Assembly (NCBI RefSeq): GCF_009208565.1 | Contig: NZ_WFLK01000005.1 | Span: 186,001-250,000, forward strand | Source: Janthinobacterium aquaticum | Lineage (GTDB): Bacteria; Pseudomonadota; Gammaproteobacteria; Burkholderiales; Burkholderiaceae_D | Length of the DNA stretch: 64,000 nt | Direction: 5' to 3' | In this document: positions 49,866 through 58,721 of the stretch, one piece after another | Layout: each line of letters starts with the position of its first letter | How positions within the stretch are numbered: the stretch's first letter is position 1 | Translations under genes and position numbers: made by a program | The notes under the pieces: model-generated | The model's input: only the letters and a program-made list of their open reading frames with translations | What the model was told of the DNA's origin: nothing | Database searches by the model: none

Positions 49866-51350
49866 ATGCATACAAAATCCATCAAACAGTTGTCCACGCT
49901 TTTGCAGAACAAGGAAATTTCCGCCGTTGCACTGGCGACGCATTTCCTCGACCGCATCGAAGCCGACACCAGCAACGCCTTTTTGCACGTCGACCGTGCG
50001 CTGACACTGGCGCAAGCCGCCGAGGCCGATGCACGCATTGCCGCCGGCACCGCCACACCGTTGACCGGTGTGCCGATCGCCCACAAGGACCTGTTTGTCA
50101 CCCAGGGCTGGCGCACCACCGCTGGGTCGAAGATGCTGGCCGACTATGTCAGCCCGTTCAACGCCACCGTGGTGGAAAAATTCCTCGCCGCCGGCATGGT
50201 CAGCCTGGGCAAGGTCAACTGCGATGAATTCGCCATGGGCTCGGGTAACGAGAACTCGGCTTTTGGCGCCGTGAAAAATCCGTGGGACCACAGTGCCGTG
50301 CCTGGCGGCTCGTCGGGCGGCTCGGCTGCCGCCGTGGCTGCCGGCCTGACGCCGGCCGCTACCGGCACCGATACCGGCGGCTCGATCCGCCAGCCGGCCG
50401 CATTTTGCGGCATTACCGGCATCAAGCCCACCTATGGCCGCGTATCGCGCTTCGGCATGATCGCGTTTGCCTCGTCGCTCGACCAGGGCGGCCCGATGGC
50501 CCGCTCGGCCGAAGACTGCGCGCTGCTGCTGTCGGCGATGGCCGGCTTCGACGACCGCGATTCGACCAGCCTCACCGAAGCCCAGGGCGGCGTGACGGAA
50601 GATTTCTCGCGCCTGCTGGAGCAGCCCTTGAACGGCCTGCGCATCGGCGTGCCGCGCGAGTATTTTGGCGAGGGCCTGTCGAAAGACGTGGAAGACGCCG
50701 TGCGCGCCGCGCTGGCGCAGTATGAACAGCTGGGCGCGACCCTGGTCGATATCTCGCTGCCGAACACCGCGCTGTCGATCCCGGCGTATTACATGATCGC
50801 GCCGGCCGAAGCGTCGTCGAACCTGTCGCGCTATGACGGCGTGCGCTACGGCCACCGCACCAGCGCCTACAAGGACTTGCAGGACATGTACAAGAAGTCG
50901 CGCGCCGAAGGTTTCGGCGCCGAAGTCAAGCGCCGCATCATGGTCGGCACCTATGTGCTGTGCCACGGCTACTACGACGCCTACTACCTGAAGGCGCAGA
51001 AAATCCGCCGCCTGATCGCGCAGGACTTCGAGGCCGTCTTGAATGGCCCGAACGCCGTGTGCGACGTGATCATGGGACCGGTCGCGCCGAGCGTGGCATG
51101 GGACCTGGGCGCAAAAACCGACGACCCGGTTGCCAACTACCTGGCCGACATCTACACCCTGTCGACCAGCCTGGCTGGCCTGCCCGGCATGTCGATTCCA
51201 TGCGGCTTCGGCGCCGGCGACAAGAAAAGCCGCCGCCCGGTCGGCCTGCAGATCATCGGCAATTACTTTGGCGAAGCCAAGCTGCTCAACGTGGCGCACC
51301 AGTACCAGCTGGTGACCGACTGGCATACCCGCGCCCCGGCCGGCAAGTAA
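49866..51350 (+). CDS. gatA: Asp/Glu-tRNA amidotransferase subunit A
   Basis: 494 residues of the amidase-signature family. The catalytic Ser-cisSer-Lys set is visible: the lysine in [29 protein letters not shown] and [16 protein letters not shown]. GatA releases ammonia from glutamine and passes it to GatB. The start at 49866 ([14 protein letters not shown]) is preferred to a codon 28 positions earlier. Starts 49 bases after gatC and ends 73 bases before gatB. Confidence 0.97.
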   Translation: MHTKSIKQLSTLLQNKEISAVALATHFLDRIEADTSNAFLHVDRALTLAQAAEADARIAAGTATPLTGVPIAHKDLFVTQGWRTTAGSKMLADYVSPFNATVVEKFLAAGMVSLGKVNCDEFAMGSGNENSAFGAVKNPWDHSAVPGGSSGGSAAAVAAGLTPAATGTDTGGSIRQPAAFCGITGIKPTYGRVSRFGMIAFASSLDQGGPMARSAEDCALLLSAMAGFDDRDSTSLTEAQGGVTEDFSRLLEQPLNGLRIGVPREYFGEGLSKDVEDAVRAALAQYEQLGATLVDISLPNTALSIPAYYMIAPAEASSNLSRYDGVRYGHRTSAYKDLQDMYKKSRAEGFGAEVKRRIMVGTYVLCHGYYDAYYLKAQKIRRLIAQDFEAVLNGPNAVCDVIMGPVAPSVAWDLGAKTDDPVANYLADIYTLSTSLAGLPGMSIPCGFGAGDKKSRRPVGLQIIGNYFGEAKLLNVAHQYQLVTDWHTRAPAGK

Positions 51351-51423
51351 GCTGCAAGTAAGCGGCAACTAAGAATATCTTGCGCCGCCAGTGGCGGCGC
51401 CATCAAAAATAAGCGAGAACACT

Positions 51424-52884
51424 ATGCAATGGGAAGTCGTCATCGGTCTTGAGAACCACGTGCAGCTCACGACCGACTCCAAAATTTTCAGCGGTTCGCC
51501 GATCAAGTTCGGCGCCGACGCCAATACCCAGGCCAGCCCGGTCGACCTGGCGCTGCCGGGCGTGCTGCCGGTGATGAACCGGCAGGCGGTCGACCGCGCC
51601 ATCCGTTTCGGCCTGGCCGTCGGCGCCACCATCGCGCCGCAGTCGGTCTTCGCGCGCAAGAACTATTTTTACCCCGACCTGCCAAAAGGCTACCAGATCA
51701 GCCAGTTTGAAGACCCGGTGGTGATCGGCGGCGCGCTCACTTTCGGCTACGAAAAGGACGGCGAATTCGTCACCAAGACCGTCAACCTGACGCGCGCCCA
51801 CCTGGAAGAAGACGCCGGCAAGTCGCTGCATGAAGACTATGCCGGCATGAGCGGCATCGATCTGAACCGCGCCGGCACGCCGCTGCTGGAAATCGTCTCG
51901 GAACCGGAAATTCGCAGCGCCGCCGAAGCGGTGGCCTACGCCAAGGCCCTGCATTCGCTGGTGATGTGGCTGGGCGTTTGCGACGGCAACATGCAGGAAG
52001 GCTCGTTCCGCTGCGACGTCAACGTTTCGGTGCGTCCGGTCGGCCAGAAGGAATTCGGCACCCGCTGCGAAATCAAGAACCTGAACTCGTTCCGCTTTAT
52101 CGAAGAGGCCGTGCATGTCGAAGTGCGCCGCCAGATCGAACTGATCGAAGACGGCGGCAAGGTGGTGCAGGCCACACGCCTGTACGACCCGGACCGCAAG
52201 GAAACGCGCGAAATGCGCAGCAAGGAAGACGCGCAGGACTACCGCTACTTCCCCGACCCGGATCTGCCGCCACTGGCCATTTCGCCGGAGTGGATCGCCA
52301 CCGTGAAAGCGTCGATGCCCGAGCTGCCAGCAGCCATGCGCGCGCGCTTTGTCAGCGACTATGCGCTGCCCGAGTACGACACGCTGGTGCTGACCCAGTC
52401 GAAAGCCATGGCCACCTACTTTGTGGCCGTGGTGGAAAAAGCCGGCAAGGAAAACGCCAAGGCTGCCGCCAACTGGCTGATGGGCGACGTCGCATCGACC
52501 CTGAACCGCGAAGGCGTGGACCTTGACGAGGCACCGGTATCGGCCGCGCAACTGGCCGCTCTGCTCAAGCGCATTGCCGACGGCACCATTTCCAACAAGG
52601 CGGCCAAGGAAGTATTTGCCGGCATGTGGGAAGCGAAGTCCGACGACGAGAACCTGGTCGACACCATTATCGACGCCAAGGGCCTGAAACAGATTTCGGA
52701 CTCGGGCGCGCTCGAAGCCATTGTCGACGAAGTGCTGGCGGCGAACGCCAAGTCGGTCGAACAGTACCGCGCCGGCAAGGAAGCGGCCATCAACGCGCTG
52801 ATCGGCCAGGCCATGAAAGCGTCCAAAGGCAAGGCCAATCCGGCCCAGCTGACCGAAATGCTGAAAGCCAAGCTGGCGGGCTGA
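51424..52884 (+). CDS. gatB: Asp/Glu-tRNA amidotransferase subunit B
   Basis: 486 residues starting [15 protein letters not shown]. The kinase-like domain holds [21 protein letters not shown] and [19 protein letters not shown], and the C-terminal helical YqeY-like domain ends [10 protein letters not shown]. GatB activates the misacylated tRNA with ATP and uses ammonia from GatA. A strong terminator follows within 20 bases. Confidence 0.97.
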   Translation: MQWEVVIGLENHVQLTTDSKIFSGSPIKFGADANTQASPVDLALPGVLPVMNRQAVDRAIRFGLAVGATIAPQSVFARKNYFYPDLPKGYQISQFEDPVVIGGALTFGYEKDGEFVTKTVNLTRAHLEEDAGKSLHEDYAGMSGIDLNRAGTPLLEIVSEPEIRSAAEAVAYAKALHSLVMWLGVCDGNMQEGSFRCDVNVSVRPVGQKEFGTRCEIKNLNSFRFIEEAVHVEVRRQIELIEDGGKVVQATRLYDPDRKETREMRSKEDAQDYRYFPDPDLPPLAISPEWIATVKASMPELPAAMRARFVSDYALPEYDTLVLTQSKAMATYFVAVVEKAGKENAKAAANWLMGDVASTLNREGVDLDEAPVSAAQLAALLKRIADGTISNKAAKEVFAGMWEAKSDDENLVDTIIDAKGLKQISDSGALEAIVDEVLAANAKSVEQYRAGKEAAINALIGQAMKASKGKANPAQLTEMLKAKLAG

Positions 52885-52900
52885 TTATCCCTGCTCCACG

Positions 52901-52927
52901 AAAAAGACGCTCGGGCGTCTTTTTTTT
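52901..52927 (+). terminator. Terminator of gatCAB
   Basis: GACGC pairs with GCGTC around TCGG, with A-run before and a T-run after (GCGTCTTTTTTTTT-like). It lies 17 bases past the gatB stop codon. Confidence 0.9.
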
Positions 52928-52998
52928 CGCCTTCTAAACAAATCTGTCTGGATCAATGATTGAGCATTCAAAGGCTTTTCTGCTCATTGCAAGTTTTA

Positions 52999-53016
52999 GT
53001 ATACATTTTTGTCTAC
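52999..53016 (+). promoter_or_regulatory. Candidate BlaI-type operator
   Basis: GTATACATTTTTGTCTAC is a dyad of GTATACA and TGTCTAC around TTTT, with 6 of 7 arm positions complementary. It resembles the TACA-n-TGTA form of BlaI/MecI operators and lies 46 bases upstream of the BlaI-type gene, near a possible -35 TTGCAA (52987-52992). Autoregulation is inferred. Confidence 0.5.
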
Positions 53017-53061
53017 AACGTTTAACCTGAGCTTGTTGAATTTCAGGCAAAGGAAAAAAGC

Positions 53062-53442
53062 ATGGCCAGGTCCCCCCACATTCCCAAACCCACCGCAGCC
53101 GAACTCGATCTGCTGCAGGCACTGTGGCCGCTGGGTGCCGCCACGGCCAAGCAGGTGCATGAAGCGATGGCGGTTGCCAAGCCGGCCATCACCTACGGCA
53201 CCGTGCTGCGCCTGATGCAGATCATGCATGGCAAGGGCCTGCTGATCCGCGATGAAAGCGCCCGCTCGCATATCTATGCGCCGGCGCAGGCGCAGGACAG
53301 CCTGCAGACCAACCTGCTGAAAGACCTGATGCAAAAAGCCTTTGCCGGCTCGGCCAAGGCGCTGGTGCTGGCGGCGCTGCGCACCGGCGTGTCGCGCGCC
53401 GAGCGCGAGGAGATTGAAAAAATGCTCAAGGACGAACAATGA
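53062..53442 (+). CDS. BlaI/MecI-family repressor
   Basis: 126 residues with a winged helix-turn-helix (AELDLLQALWPLGAATAKQVHEAMA; TYGTVLRLMQIMHGKGLL) and a C-terminal dimerisation helix (LLKDLMQKAFAGSAKALVLAALRTG; RAEREEIEKMLKDEQ). In BlaI/MecI systems the repressor is cut after a BlaR1-like partner senses a signal. The next gene overlaps it by four bases (ATGA), and the dyad at 52999-53016 is a likely operator. The regulated genes here, apart from the pair itself, are unknown; no beta-lactamase is adjacent. Confidence 0.92.
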   Translation: MARSPHIPKPTAAELDLLQALWPLGAATAKQVHEAMAVAKPAITYGTVLRLMQIMHGKGLLIRDESARSHIYAPAQAQDSLQTNLLKDLMQKAFAGSAKALVLAALRTGVSRAEREEIEKMLKDEQ

Positions 53443-54686
53443 ACGCCTTCGTGCAGGCACTGGGTTGGACCTTGCTGCACTTTTTGTGGCAAGGACTGCT
53501 GATAGCCGGCGCCACGGCACTGGCGCTGGCCGCCCTGCGCAATGCGCGGCCCGAAGCGCGCTATGCGGTGGGCTGCGGCGCCCTGCTGACCTGCCTGGCG
53601 TGGCCAGCGCTGGGCCTGTACCTGCGTTTGACGGACGGCGTCAACGCCACAGGCATGTATGCGGGCGGGCTGCTGCCAGCGGCGCTGCTGGCACCCGACA
53701 GCCTGCCCGACATCTCCACCCTGCTGCGCGCCGTGGTCGGCATCTGGGCCCTGTGCGCCGCCCTGCTTGCCGCGCGCATGGCGCTGGGCATGCTGTGGAT
53801 AGCGCGCAGCGCCAGCGCGCCGGCGGGCCGCAACGCGCAGTGGCAGGCGCGCCTGTCCGGCATGGCGCTGGACGCCGGCATCACCCGCACCATCCGGCTG
53901 CGCGTGGTCGACGGCATCGCCAGCCCGCTGGCGGCCGGCATCTGGCGGCCGGTGGTACTGGTACCGGCGTCGCTTGTTAGCGGCATGCCGCCGGATCTGC
54001 TGGCCGCGCTGCTGGCGCATGAACTGGCGCATATCCGCCGCCACGATTATTTGATCAACCTGCTGCAAAACGCCATCGAGGCGCTGCTGTTCTTCCACCC
54101 TGCCGTCTGGTGGATTTCACGCAGCGTGCGCATCGAGCGCGAACATATTGCAGATGATTTCGCAGCAAGACAACTGGGCGAACCGCGGCGTCTGGCTCTT
54201 GCACTTTCCGAACTGGAGCGTCTCCAGTTCTCCCACCACGACCTGGCCCTGGCGGCCAATGGAGGAAATCTTATGTCACGTATCAAACGACTGCTGCGCC
54301 CTGCACCACAAGCATTGAACTGGAAAGCAGCCGTACCGCTGCTGGCTCTTGCCGGCGCCTGCCTCGGTATTTACGGGCAGGCAGTGGCAGCTGACAGCAA
54401 CAGCGAAGCCGACCGCCGTCCGGTACTCGACTTTACCAGCTGCGCCAAGCCGGTCTGGCCTGCCGAGGCGCTGCAGGCAAAACAAACCGGTACGGTCACA
54501 CTGTCGTTCCAGGTCACCGCTGCCGGCAAGGTCGAAGGTTCCAGCATCGCCCGAAGCAGCGGCCATCCGGCGCTTGACGAGGCGGCGCGCAGCGGCATTG
54601 CCAAGTGCTCGTTCAAGCCGGCGCTCGCCAAAGGCAAGACGATCAGCTCGCCAGTGCAGGTGCAGTATGTCTGGACGCTTGAATAA
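53439..54686 (+). CDS. M56/BlaR1-type membrane protease fused to a TonB C-terminal domain
   Basis: 415 residues. About four membrane segments lie in residues 1-300 with the zinc motif LAHELAHIRRHDY (HExxH) at ~190-200 and ADDFAARQLG as the third ligand. Instead of a penicillin-binding sensor domain, the C-terminus (~330-415) is a TonB-like periplasmic domain (VWPAEALQAKQTGTVTLSFQV; GHPALDEAARSGIAKCSFKPA). It should transmit a periplasmic or envelope signal and, by analogy with BlaR1, relieve BlaI repression through proteolysis. The signal is unknown. Confidence 0.88.
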   Translation: MNAFVQALGWTLLHFLWQGLLIAGATALALAALRNARPEARYAVGCGALLTCLAWPALGLYLRLTDGVNATGMYAGGLLPAALLAPDSLPDISTLLRAVVGIWALCAALLAARMALGMLWIARSASAPAGRNAQWQARLSGMALDAGITRTIRLRVVDGIASPLAAGIWRPVVLVPASLVSGMPPDLLAALLAHELAHIRRHDYLINLLQNAIEALLFFHPAVWWISRSVRIEREHIADDFAARQLGEPRRLALALSELERLQFSHHDLALAANGGNLMSRIKRLLRPAPQALNWKAAVPLLALAGACLGIYGQAVAADSNSEADRRPVLDFTSCAKPVWPAEALQAKQTGTVTLSFQVTAAGKVEGSSIARSSGHPALDEAARSGIAKCSFKPALAKGKTISSPVQVQYVWTLE

Positions 54687-54697
54687 GCACGGCTGAT

Positions 54698-54745
54698 GCA
54701 AGCTGGCCGGCAGCGTCTTGATTGACAGTGCTGCCGGCCGCTTGC
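54698..54745 (+). terminator. Strong stem-loop after the M56-TonB gene
   Basis: GCAAGCTGGCCGGCAGC at 54698-54714 pairs, with one bulged T, with GCTGCCGGCCGCTTGC at 54730-54745 across a 15-base loop. No U-run follows, so it may be a rho-assisted end or mRNA stabiliser. Confidence 0.45.
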
Positions 54746-54782
54746 AGGTATGATCATGGCATTGTTCACCTTTAGAAATGCC

Positions 54783-55820
54783 ATGAAAAAAATCAAAACC
54801 GGTCTGATCGGCTACGGCTTTGCCGGCGCCACCTTTCACGCTCCCGTGCTGTCCACCGTCGAAGGCCTGGAACTGGCGGCAGTCGCATCGAGCAAACCCG
54901 AACTGGTGCACAAGGACTGGCCGCAGGCTATCGTCTACGCCGAACCGGCCCAGCTGTTTGCCGACGCCTCGATTGAACTGGTGGTGATTGCCGCCCCTAA
55001 TGAAGCGCATTTCAGCCTGGCGAAAGCGGCGCTGGAGGCAGGCAAGCATGTGGTGGTCGACAAGCCGTTTACCATTACCAGTGCCGAAGCACAGACGCTG
55101 ATCGAACTGGCCAAGGCGCGCCAACTGGTGCTGAGCGTGTACCACAACCGCCGCTGGGATGGCGACTTTTTGACCATCAAATCCTTGCTGGCGCAAGGCA
55201 CGCTGGGCCGCGTGGCCAGTTTTGAGTCGCATTTCGACCGCTTCCGCCCCGAAATCCGCCAGCGCTGGCGCGAGTCCGCAGCACCCGGCGGCGGGCTGCT
55301 GTACGACCTGGGACCGCATATGCTGGACCAGGCCGTGCAGCTGTTCGGCATGCCGCAAAAACTGTATGCCGATATCGATCTGCAGCGCGATGGTGCCGAG
55401 GCGACCGACTACGTGCATATCGTGCTGTACTACGACCGCTTGCGCGTGGTGCTGCAGGCCGGTTGCCTGGTCAAGGCGCCGACGGCGCGTTTCGCCATCC
55501 ATGGCGACAAAGGCAGTTTTGTGAAATTCGGGCTCGATCCGCAGGAAGATGCACTTAAGGAAGGCGGGCGTCCGGGCCAGAGCGGCTGGGGCGTAGATGC
55601 GGCTGGCGGCCAGCTGTATGCCGGTACGCAGCCTGATGGCCACGCCGAACAGCTTGATCTGCTGCCGGGGCGCTACCAGGATTTTTACCAGGGCATGCAT
55701 GACGCCATCGCCCATGGCGCACCGGCGCCGGTGGCCGCCGAAGACGCGCTGGCGACCATTCGCCTGATCGAGCTGGCGCAGCAAAGCGCGGCCGAAGGCC
55801 GCGTGCTGCCAGTAGTCTGA
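54783..55820 (+). CDS. Gfo/Idh/MocA-family oxidoreductase
   Basis: 345 residues with an N-terminal Rossmann fold (KTGLIGYGFAGATFHAPVL) and the family motif DKPFTITSAEAQTLIELA (EKP-like lysine present), followed by the C-terminal alpha/beta domain (SVYHNRRWDGDFLTIKSLL; GGGLLYDLGPHMLDQAVQLF, histidine retained). It should use NAD(P) to oxidise or reduce a sugar-like or related substrate; the substrate is unknown. Start 54783 (MKKIKTGLIG) is preferred over an upstream ATG at 54750. No operon partner on the plus strand. Confidence 0.92.
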   Translation: MKKIKTGLIGYGFAGATFHAPVLSTVEGLELAAVASSKPELVHKDWPQAIVYAEPAQLFADASIELVVIAAPNEAHFSLAKAALEAGKHVVVDKPFTITSAEAQTLIELAKARQLVLSVYHNRRWDGDFLTIKSLLAQGTLGRVASFESHFDRFRPEIRQRWRESAAPGGGLLYDLGPHMLDQAVQLFGMPQKLYADIDLQRDGAEATDYVHIVLYYDRLRVVLQAGCLVKAPTARFAIHGDKGSFVKFGLDPQEDALKEGGRPGQSGWGVDAAGGQLYAGTQPDGHAEQLDLLPGRYQDFYQGMHDAIAHGAPAPVAAEDALATIRLIELAQQSAAEGRVLPVV

Positions 55821-55824
55821 AAAC

Positions 55825-56292
55825 TTAGTTCTTGTTGGTACCGGCTGGCCAGACCAGTTCGAGGCGCGTCGAGGTACGCGCCTTGACCTGCACCTGCTGT
55901 TCGAGCACCTTGCCCGACAGCGTAGCATGCAGCTCATACGTGCCCGGCTCCAGCTTGACCAGCAGGTACGGTCCGCTGCCGGTCGTTTCCAGCACCACGG
56001 CGCCCTTGGCGTCACGCACTACCAGCGTGACGTTGGACGCATATTCGGCGCCTGCACCCGATTTGACGGAAAACACCAGGCTCAATGGCCACTGGCCGGC
56101 CACATTCTTGATCGCGGTCGATTCATCGATGCCGATGCCGCCACTCAGATACTCGATGCTGCCGCTGGTTTTAACGGCCGGCAGCGCGCTGTCCGCCTGC
56201 GCCAGTGCTGCCGTACCGTGCATCAATCCGGCAGCCAGCAAGCTCGCTGCCAACAGGGATACTGCACGCTTGCCATGATTTCGGTTTTGCAT
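55825..56292 (-). CDS. Secreted beta-sandwich protein, regulatory-like domain
   Basis: 155 residues with a signal peptide (RAVSLLAASLLAAGLMHGTAALA) and a mature part that reads like one carboxypeptidase-regulatory/Ig-type sandwich: NVTLVVRDAKGAVVLETTG, YLLVKLEPGTYELHATLSG, VQVKARTSTRLELVWPAG. AAGGAGG is a strong ribosome site upstream of the ATG. The gene follows the small YqaE-like gene by 25 bases. It is likely periplasmic; no enzymatic residues are seen. Function unknown. Confidence 0.82.
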   Translation of the reverse strand: MQNRNHGKRAVSLLAASLLAAGLMHGTAALAQADSALPAVKTSGSIEYLSGGIGIDESTAIKNVAGQWPLSLVFSVKSGAGAEYASNVTLVVRDAKGAVVLETTGSGPYLLVKLEPGTYELHATLSGKVLEQQVQVKARTSTRLELVWPAGTNKN

Positions 56293-56317
56293 GTGAACCT
56301 CCTTTATCGATCAATGT

Positions 56318-56509
56318 TCAATAACGACGGGTAGCGTCGGCAATCTTCTGGTCGGTCTTGAACTGGCTCAGTGCATACACGGCCCAGATGGCGGCCGGCA
56401 GCCAGCCGATCAGAGTGACCTGCAGTATCAGGCAGATAATGCCGGCAATCGGACGGCCGATGGTGAAAAAAGTCAGCCACGGTAAGATCAGGGCAATCAG
56501 TAAACGCAT
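56318..56509 (-). CDS. YqaE/Pmp3-family small membrane protein
   Basis: 63 residues with two membrane segments (RLLIALILPWLTFFTIG and IAGIICLILQVTLIGWLPAAIWAVYAL) joined by a short turn and a polar tail (FKTDQKIADATRRY). This matches the YqaE/PMP3 family, small proteins linked to membrane stress and ion balance. The start at 56509 is preferred because AAGGA lies 8 bases upstream; a longer 84-residue form from 56572 is possible. Likely one transcript with the secreted protein that follows. Confidence 0.82.
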   Translation of the reverse strand: MRLLIALILPWLTFFTIGRPIAGIICLILQVTLIGWLPAAIWAVYALSQFKTDQKIADATRRY

Positions 56510-56676
56510 GATGTTGTTCCTTATGTTCTGCCCCTGTGCCGCGGGGTCCGGCTGGTGCATCGGCTGCATCAAGCATGCCTTGCCGACGACTTTATCTGGA
56601 AACGATTATAGATGCATCAAGAAAGCGCGTTTGAGCGCTAGCGCACCAACGGCAGCGAAAGCCGGTCCAGGCGCTG

Positions 56677-57570
56677 CTAGGCCTTCAGATGCTCGATCAG
56701 CTGGCGCGCATACAGCGGCAATTCGCCAAACTGGCGTACGCAGATGGTCAGGTTGCGCACCGACCAGGGGTCGCTCAACTCCATGCAGCGCAGCGCCATC
56801 GTCTGCTGGCAACGCCGCGCCGCAGCCAGCGGCACCACGCTTACGCCCACGCCGCTGGCCACCATCCGGCAGACAGCGTCGAAACTGCGCAGGCGCACGC
56901 GCACCTTGAGCGGACGCCCGGCGCGCGCCGCATGCAGGCCCAGGTACTGCTGCATGGCGCTGTCGTCGGCCAGGCCGATAAAGTCGTGCTCGAGCACGCT
57001 GGCAAAATCGACCGTGCCCTGCTCGCCCAGCGCGCGGTGATGCACGCCGTCGGCAGCGGCAATCACCACCAGCCGGTCGGGCCGGAACAGAAAAGTCTGC
57101 AGGCCGCGCATGTCGACCGAGTCCGAGACGATCCCCATGTCGGCCAGCCCTTGCGAGACGGCCTTGACGATATCGTCGCTGAGGCGCTCTTCCAGATCCA
57201 CTGAAATGTTCGGATGGCGGTCGAGAAAGGCGCCCAGCGCTTCGGGCAGGAATTCGCTGAGCGCCGCCGTATTGCACAACAGGCGCAACTGCCCTTTCAG
57301 GCCTTGGGCAAATTCGCCGAGTTCGCCGCGCATTTTTTCCATCTGCTGGCCCACCAGTCGAGCATGATGGAGCAGCGTCTGGCCCACCGGCGTCGCTTCC
57401 ACGCCGCGCCGCCCGCGCAGCAGCAGCGGCATGCCCAGCGCCTGTTCCATGCCGCGCACGCGCGCACTGCCGGATGCCAGCGACAGATGGCTGCGTGCAG
57501 CGCCAGCCGTCAGACTGCCCGTTTCCACCACATGGATAAACAACTGCAGATCGACCAGATCAAAGCGCAT
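56677..57570 (-). CDS. LysR-family regulator beside a TauE-type permease
   Basis: 297 residues. The winged helix is at residues 1-60 (DLQLFIHVVETGSLTAGAARSHLSLASGSARVRGMEQALG), then the effector domain (LRLLCNTAALSEFLPEALGAFLDRHPNISVDLEERLSD). The start at 57570 is fixed by AGGAGG upstream. It is divergent from the TauE/SafE-like permease with 141 bases between, the classic arrangement for a regulator and its target, so control of that permease is inferred. Confidence 0.92.
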   Translation of the reverse strand: MRFDLVDLQLFIHVVETGSLTAGAARSHLSLASGSARVRGMEQALGMPLLLRGRRGVEATPVGQTLLHHARLVGQQMEKMRGELGEFAQGLKGQLRLLCNTAALSEFLPEALGAFLDRHPNISVDLEERLSDDIVKAVSQGLADMGIVSDSVDMRGLQTFLFRPDRLVVIAAADGVHHRALGEQGTVDFASVLEHDFIGLADDSAMQQYLGLHAARAGRPLKVRVRLRSFDAVCRMVASGVGVSVVPLAAARRCQQTMALRCMELSDPWSVRNLTICVRQFGELPLYARQLIEHLKA

Positions 57571-57711
57571 GGCGCCTCCTTTCCGACCCATCATAACAGC
57601 CTGTGGATTTGGCAGAGTCTGGCTGCGCATCATCGCGCTTTGCAGTTCAATCATGCGCGCGCACAATCACCGCCTGTTCACTCTGATGGCAAGAACGTGC
57701 AAACATCCACC

Positions 57712-58449
57712 ATGCTGGCAATCGGCGCCAGTTTTATGCTGGCAGGCTTTGTCAAAGGCGTAGTCGGCCTTGGCCTGCCTACCGTGGCCATGGGTCTGCT
57801 GAGCCTGGCCATGGCGCCGGTGCAGGCGGCCAGCCTGCTGATCGTGCCGTCGATGGTCACCAATATCTGGCAGTTGGCAGCCGGCCCGGCGCTGCGCGCC
57901 CTGCTGCGCCGACTGTGGCCGCTGCTGGCTGCCTGCATGGCGGGCACGGTAGCGGGCGGCATGCTGCTGCCGCTCGATGGCGGCGATGGTGGCCAGTGGC
58001 CGGTGGTGCTTCTGGGACTTGCCCTGATGGCTTATGCGCTGGCCGGCTGGTTTGCGCTGCGCCTGCAGGTGGCGCCACAGCACGAGGGCTGGCTAGCGCC
58101 CGTGATCGGCTTGTTGACCGGACTGGTCACGGCCGCCACCGGCGTGTTCGTGATTCCGGCCGTGCCCTATCTGCAGGGACTGGGACTGGCGCGCGACGAA
58201 CTGGTGCAGGCGCTGGGCCTGGCGTTTACCGCTTCGACCATCGCGCTGGCCGCCAGCCTGGCGCTGCAGGGGCAATGGAGCATGGGCGCCGCCGGCGCCT
58301 CGGCCTGGGCGCTGCTGCCGGCGCTGGGCGGCATGCTGGCCGGCCAGTGGCTGCGCGCGCGCATCAGCCAGGATCTGTTCAGGAAGTGTTTTTTTGCCGG
58401 CCTGTTTGCACTGGGCCTGCATTCGGCGCTCAAGCCATGGCTGGCGTGA
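57712..58449 (+). CDS. TauE/SafE-family membrane permease
   Basis: 245 residues with about eight hydrophobic segments. The two halves carry the internal-repeat signature of the family (GASFMLAGFVKGVVGLGLPTVAMGLLS in the first half; GLLTGLVTAATGVFVIPAVPYLQGLG in the second). The family exports small anionic compounds such as sulfite or sulfonates; the substrate here is not known. The start at 57712 is one of two options (GTG at 57697). It stops with a TGATG overlap to the next small gene and is divergent from a LysR regulator. Confidence 0.88.
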   Translation: MLAIGASFMLAGFVKGVVGLGLPTVAMGLLSLAMAPVQAASLLIVPSMVTNIWQLAAGPALRALLRRLWPLLAACMAGTVAGGMLLPLDGGDGGQWPVVLLGLALMAYALAGWFALRLQVAPQHEGWLAPVIGLLTGLVTAATGVFVIPAVPYLQGLGLARDELVQALGLAFTASTIALAASLALQGQWSMGAAGASAWALLPALGGMLAGQWLRARISQDLFRKCFFAGLFALGLHSALKPWLA

Positions 58450-58721
58450 TGGCCGCAAGGATCGAAGTGGCGCCATGGGGCGAGCATGCGCTGTCAGCCT
58501 CCATCGACGGCCAGCAGGTAGCCATGCTCGACTTCAGCGTCGACAACGGCCAGGCCACGCTCAATATGGTCTTCGTCAAGCCGCCGTTTCGCCATCTCGG
58601 GGTGGCCAGGGCGCTGCTGCGCGACGCCTTGCGACGCCATGCACAGGTACGCTGGCTTAATCGAGGCCGAGTATGGCTGCGACCGAAGCTTCCAGCTGCT
58701 CGACCAGTTCCGGCTGCATGA
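58449..58721 (+). CDS. Small GNAT-like protein, overlapping antisense phosphatase
   Basis: 90 residues coupled to the permease gene by TGATG. The segment ATLNMVFVKPPFRHLGVARALLRDALRRH looks like the motif A region of GNAT acetyltransferases (RxLGVARALL). The chain is short for a GNAT and its last ~20 residues (GRVWLRPKLPAARPVPAA) are low complexity, read antisense to the end of the LMW phosphatase gene. It may be a truncated enzyme, or the real protein may end earlier; no enzymatic role is claimed. Confidence 0.5.
   Translation: MAARIEVAPWGEHALSASIDGQQVAMLDFSVDNGQATLNMVFVKPPFRHLGVARALLRDALRRHAQVRWLNRGRVWLRPKLPAARPVPAA

Noticed and set aside
54722-54754. TTGACA at 54722 and TATGAT at 54749 as a promoter for the Gfo/Idh gene
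   Set aside because: The spacer is 21 bases and the -35 lies in the loop of a strong hairpin; the match is likely chance.
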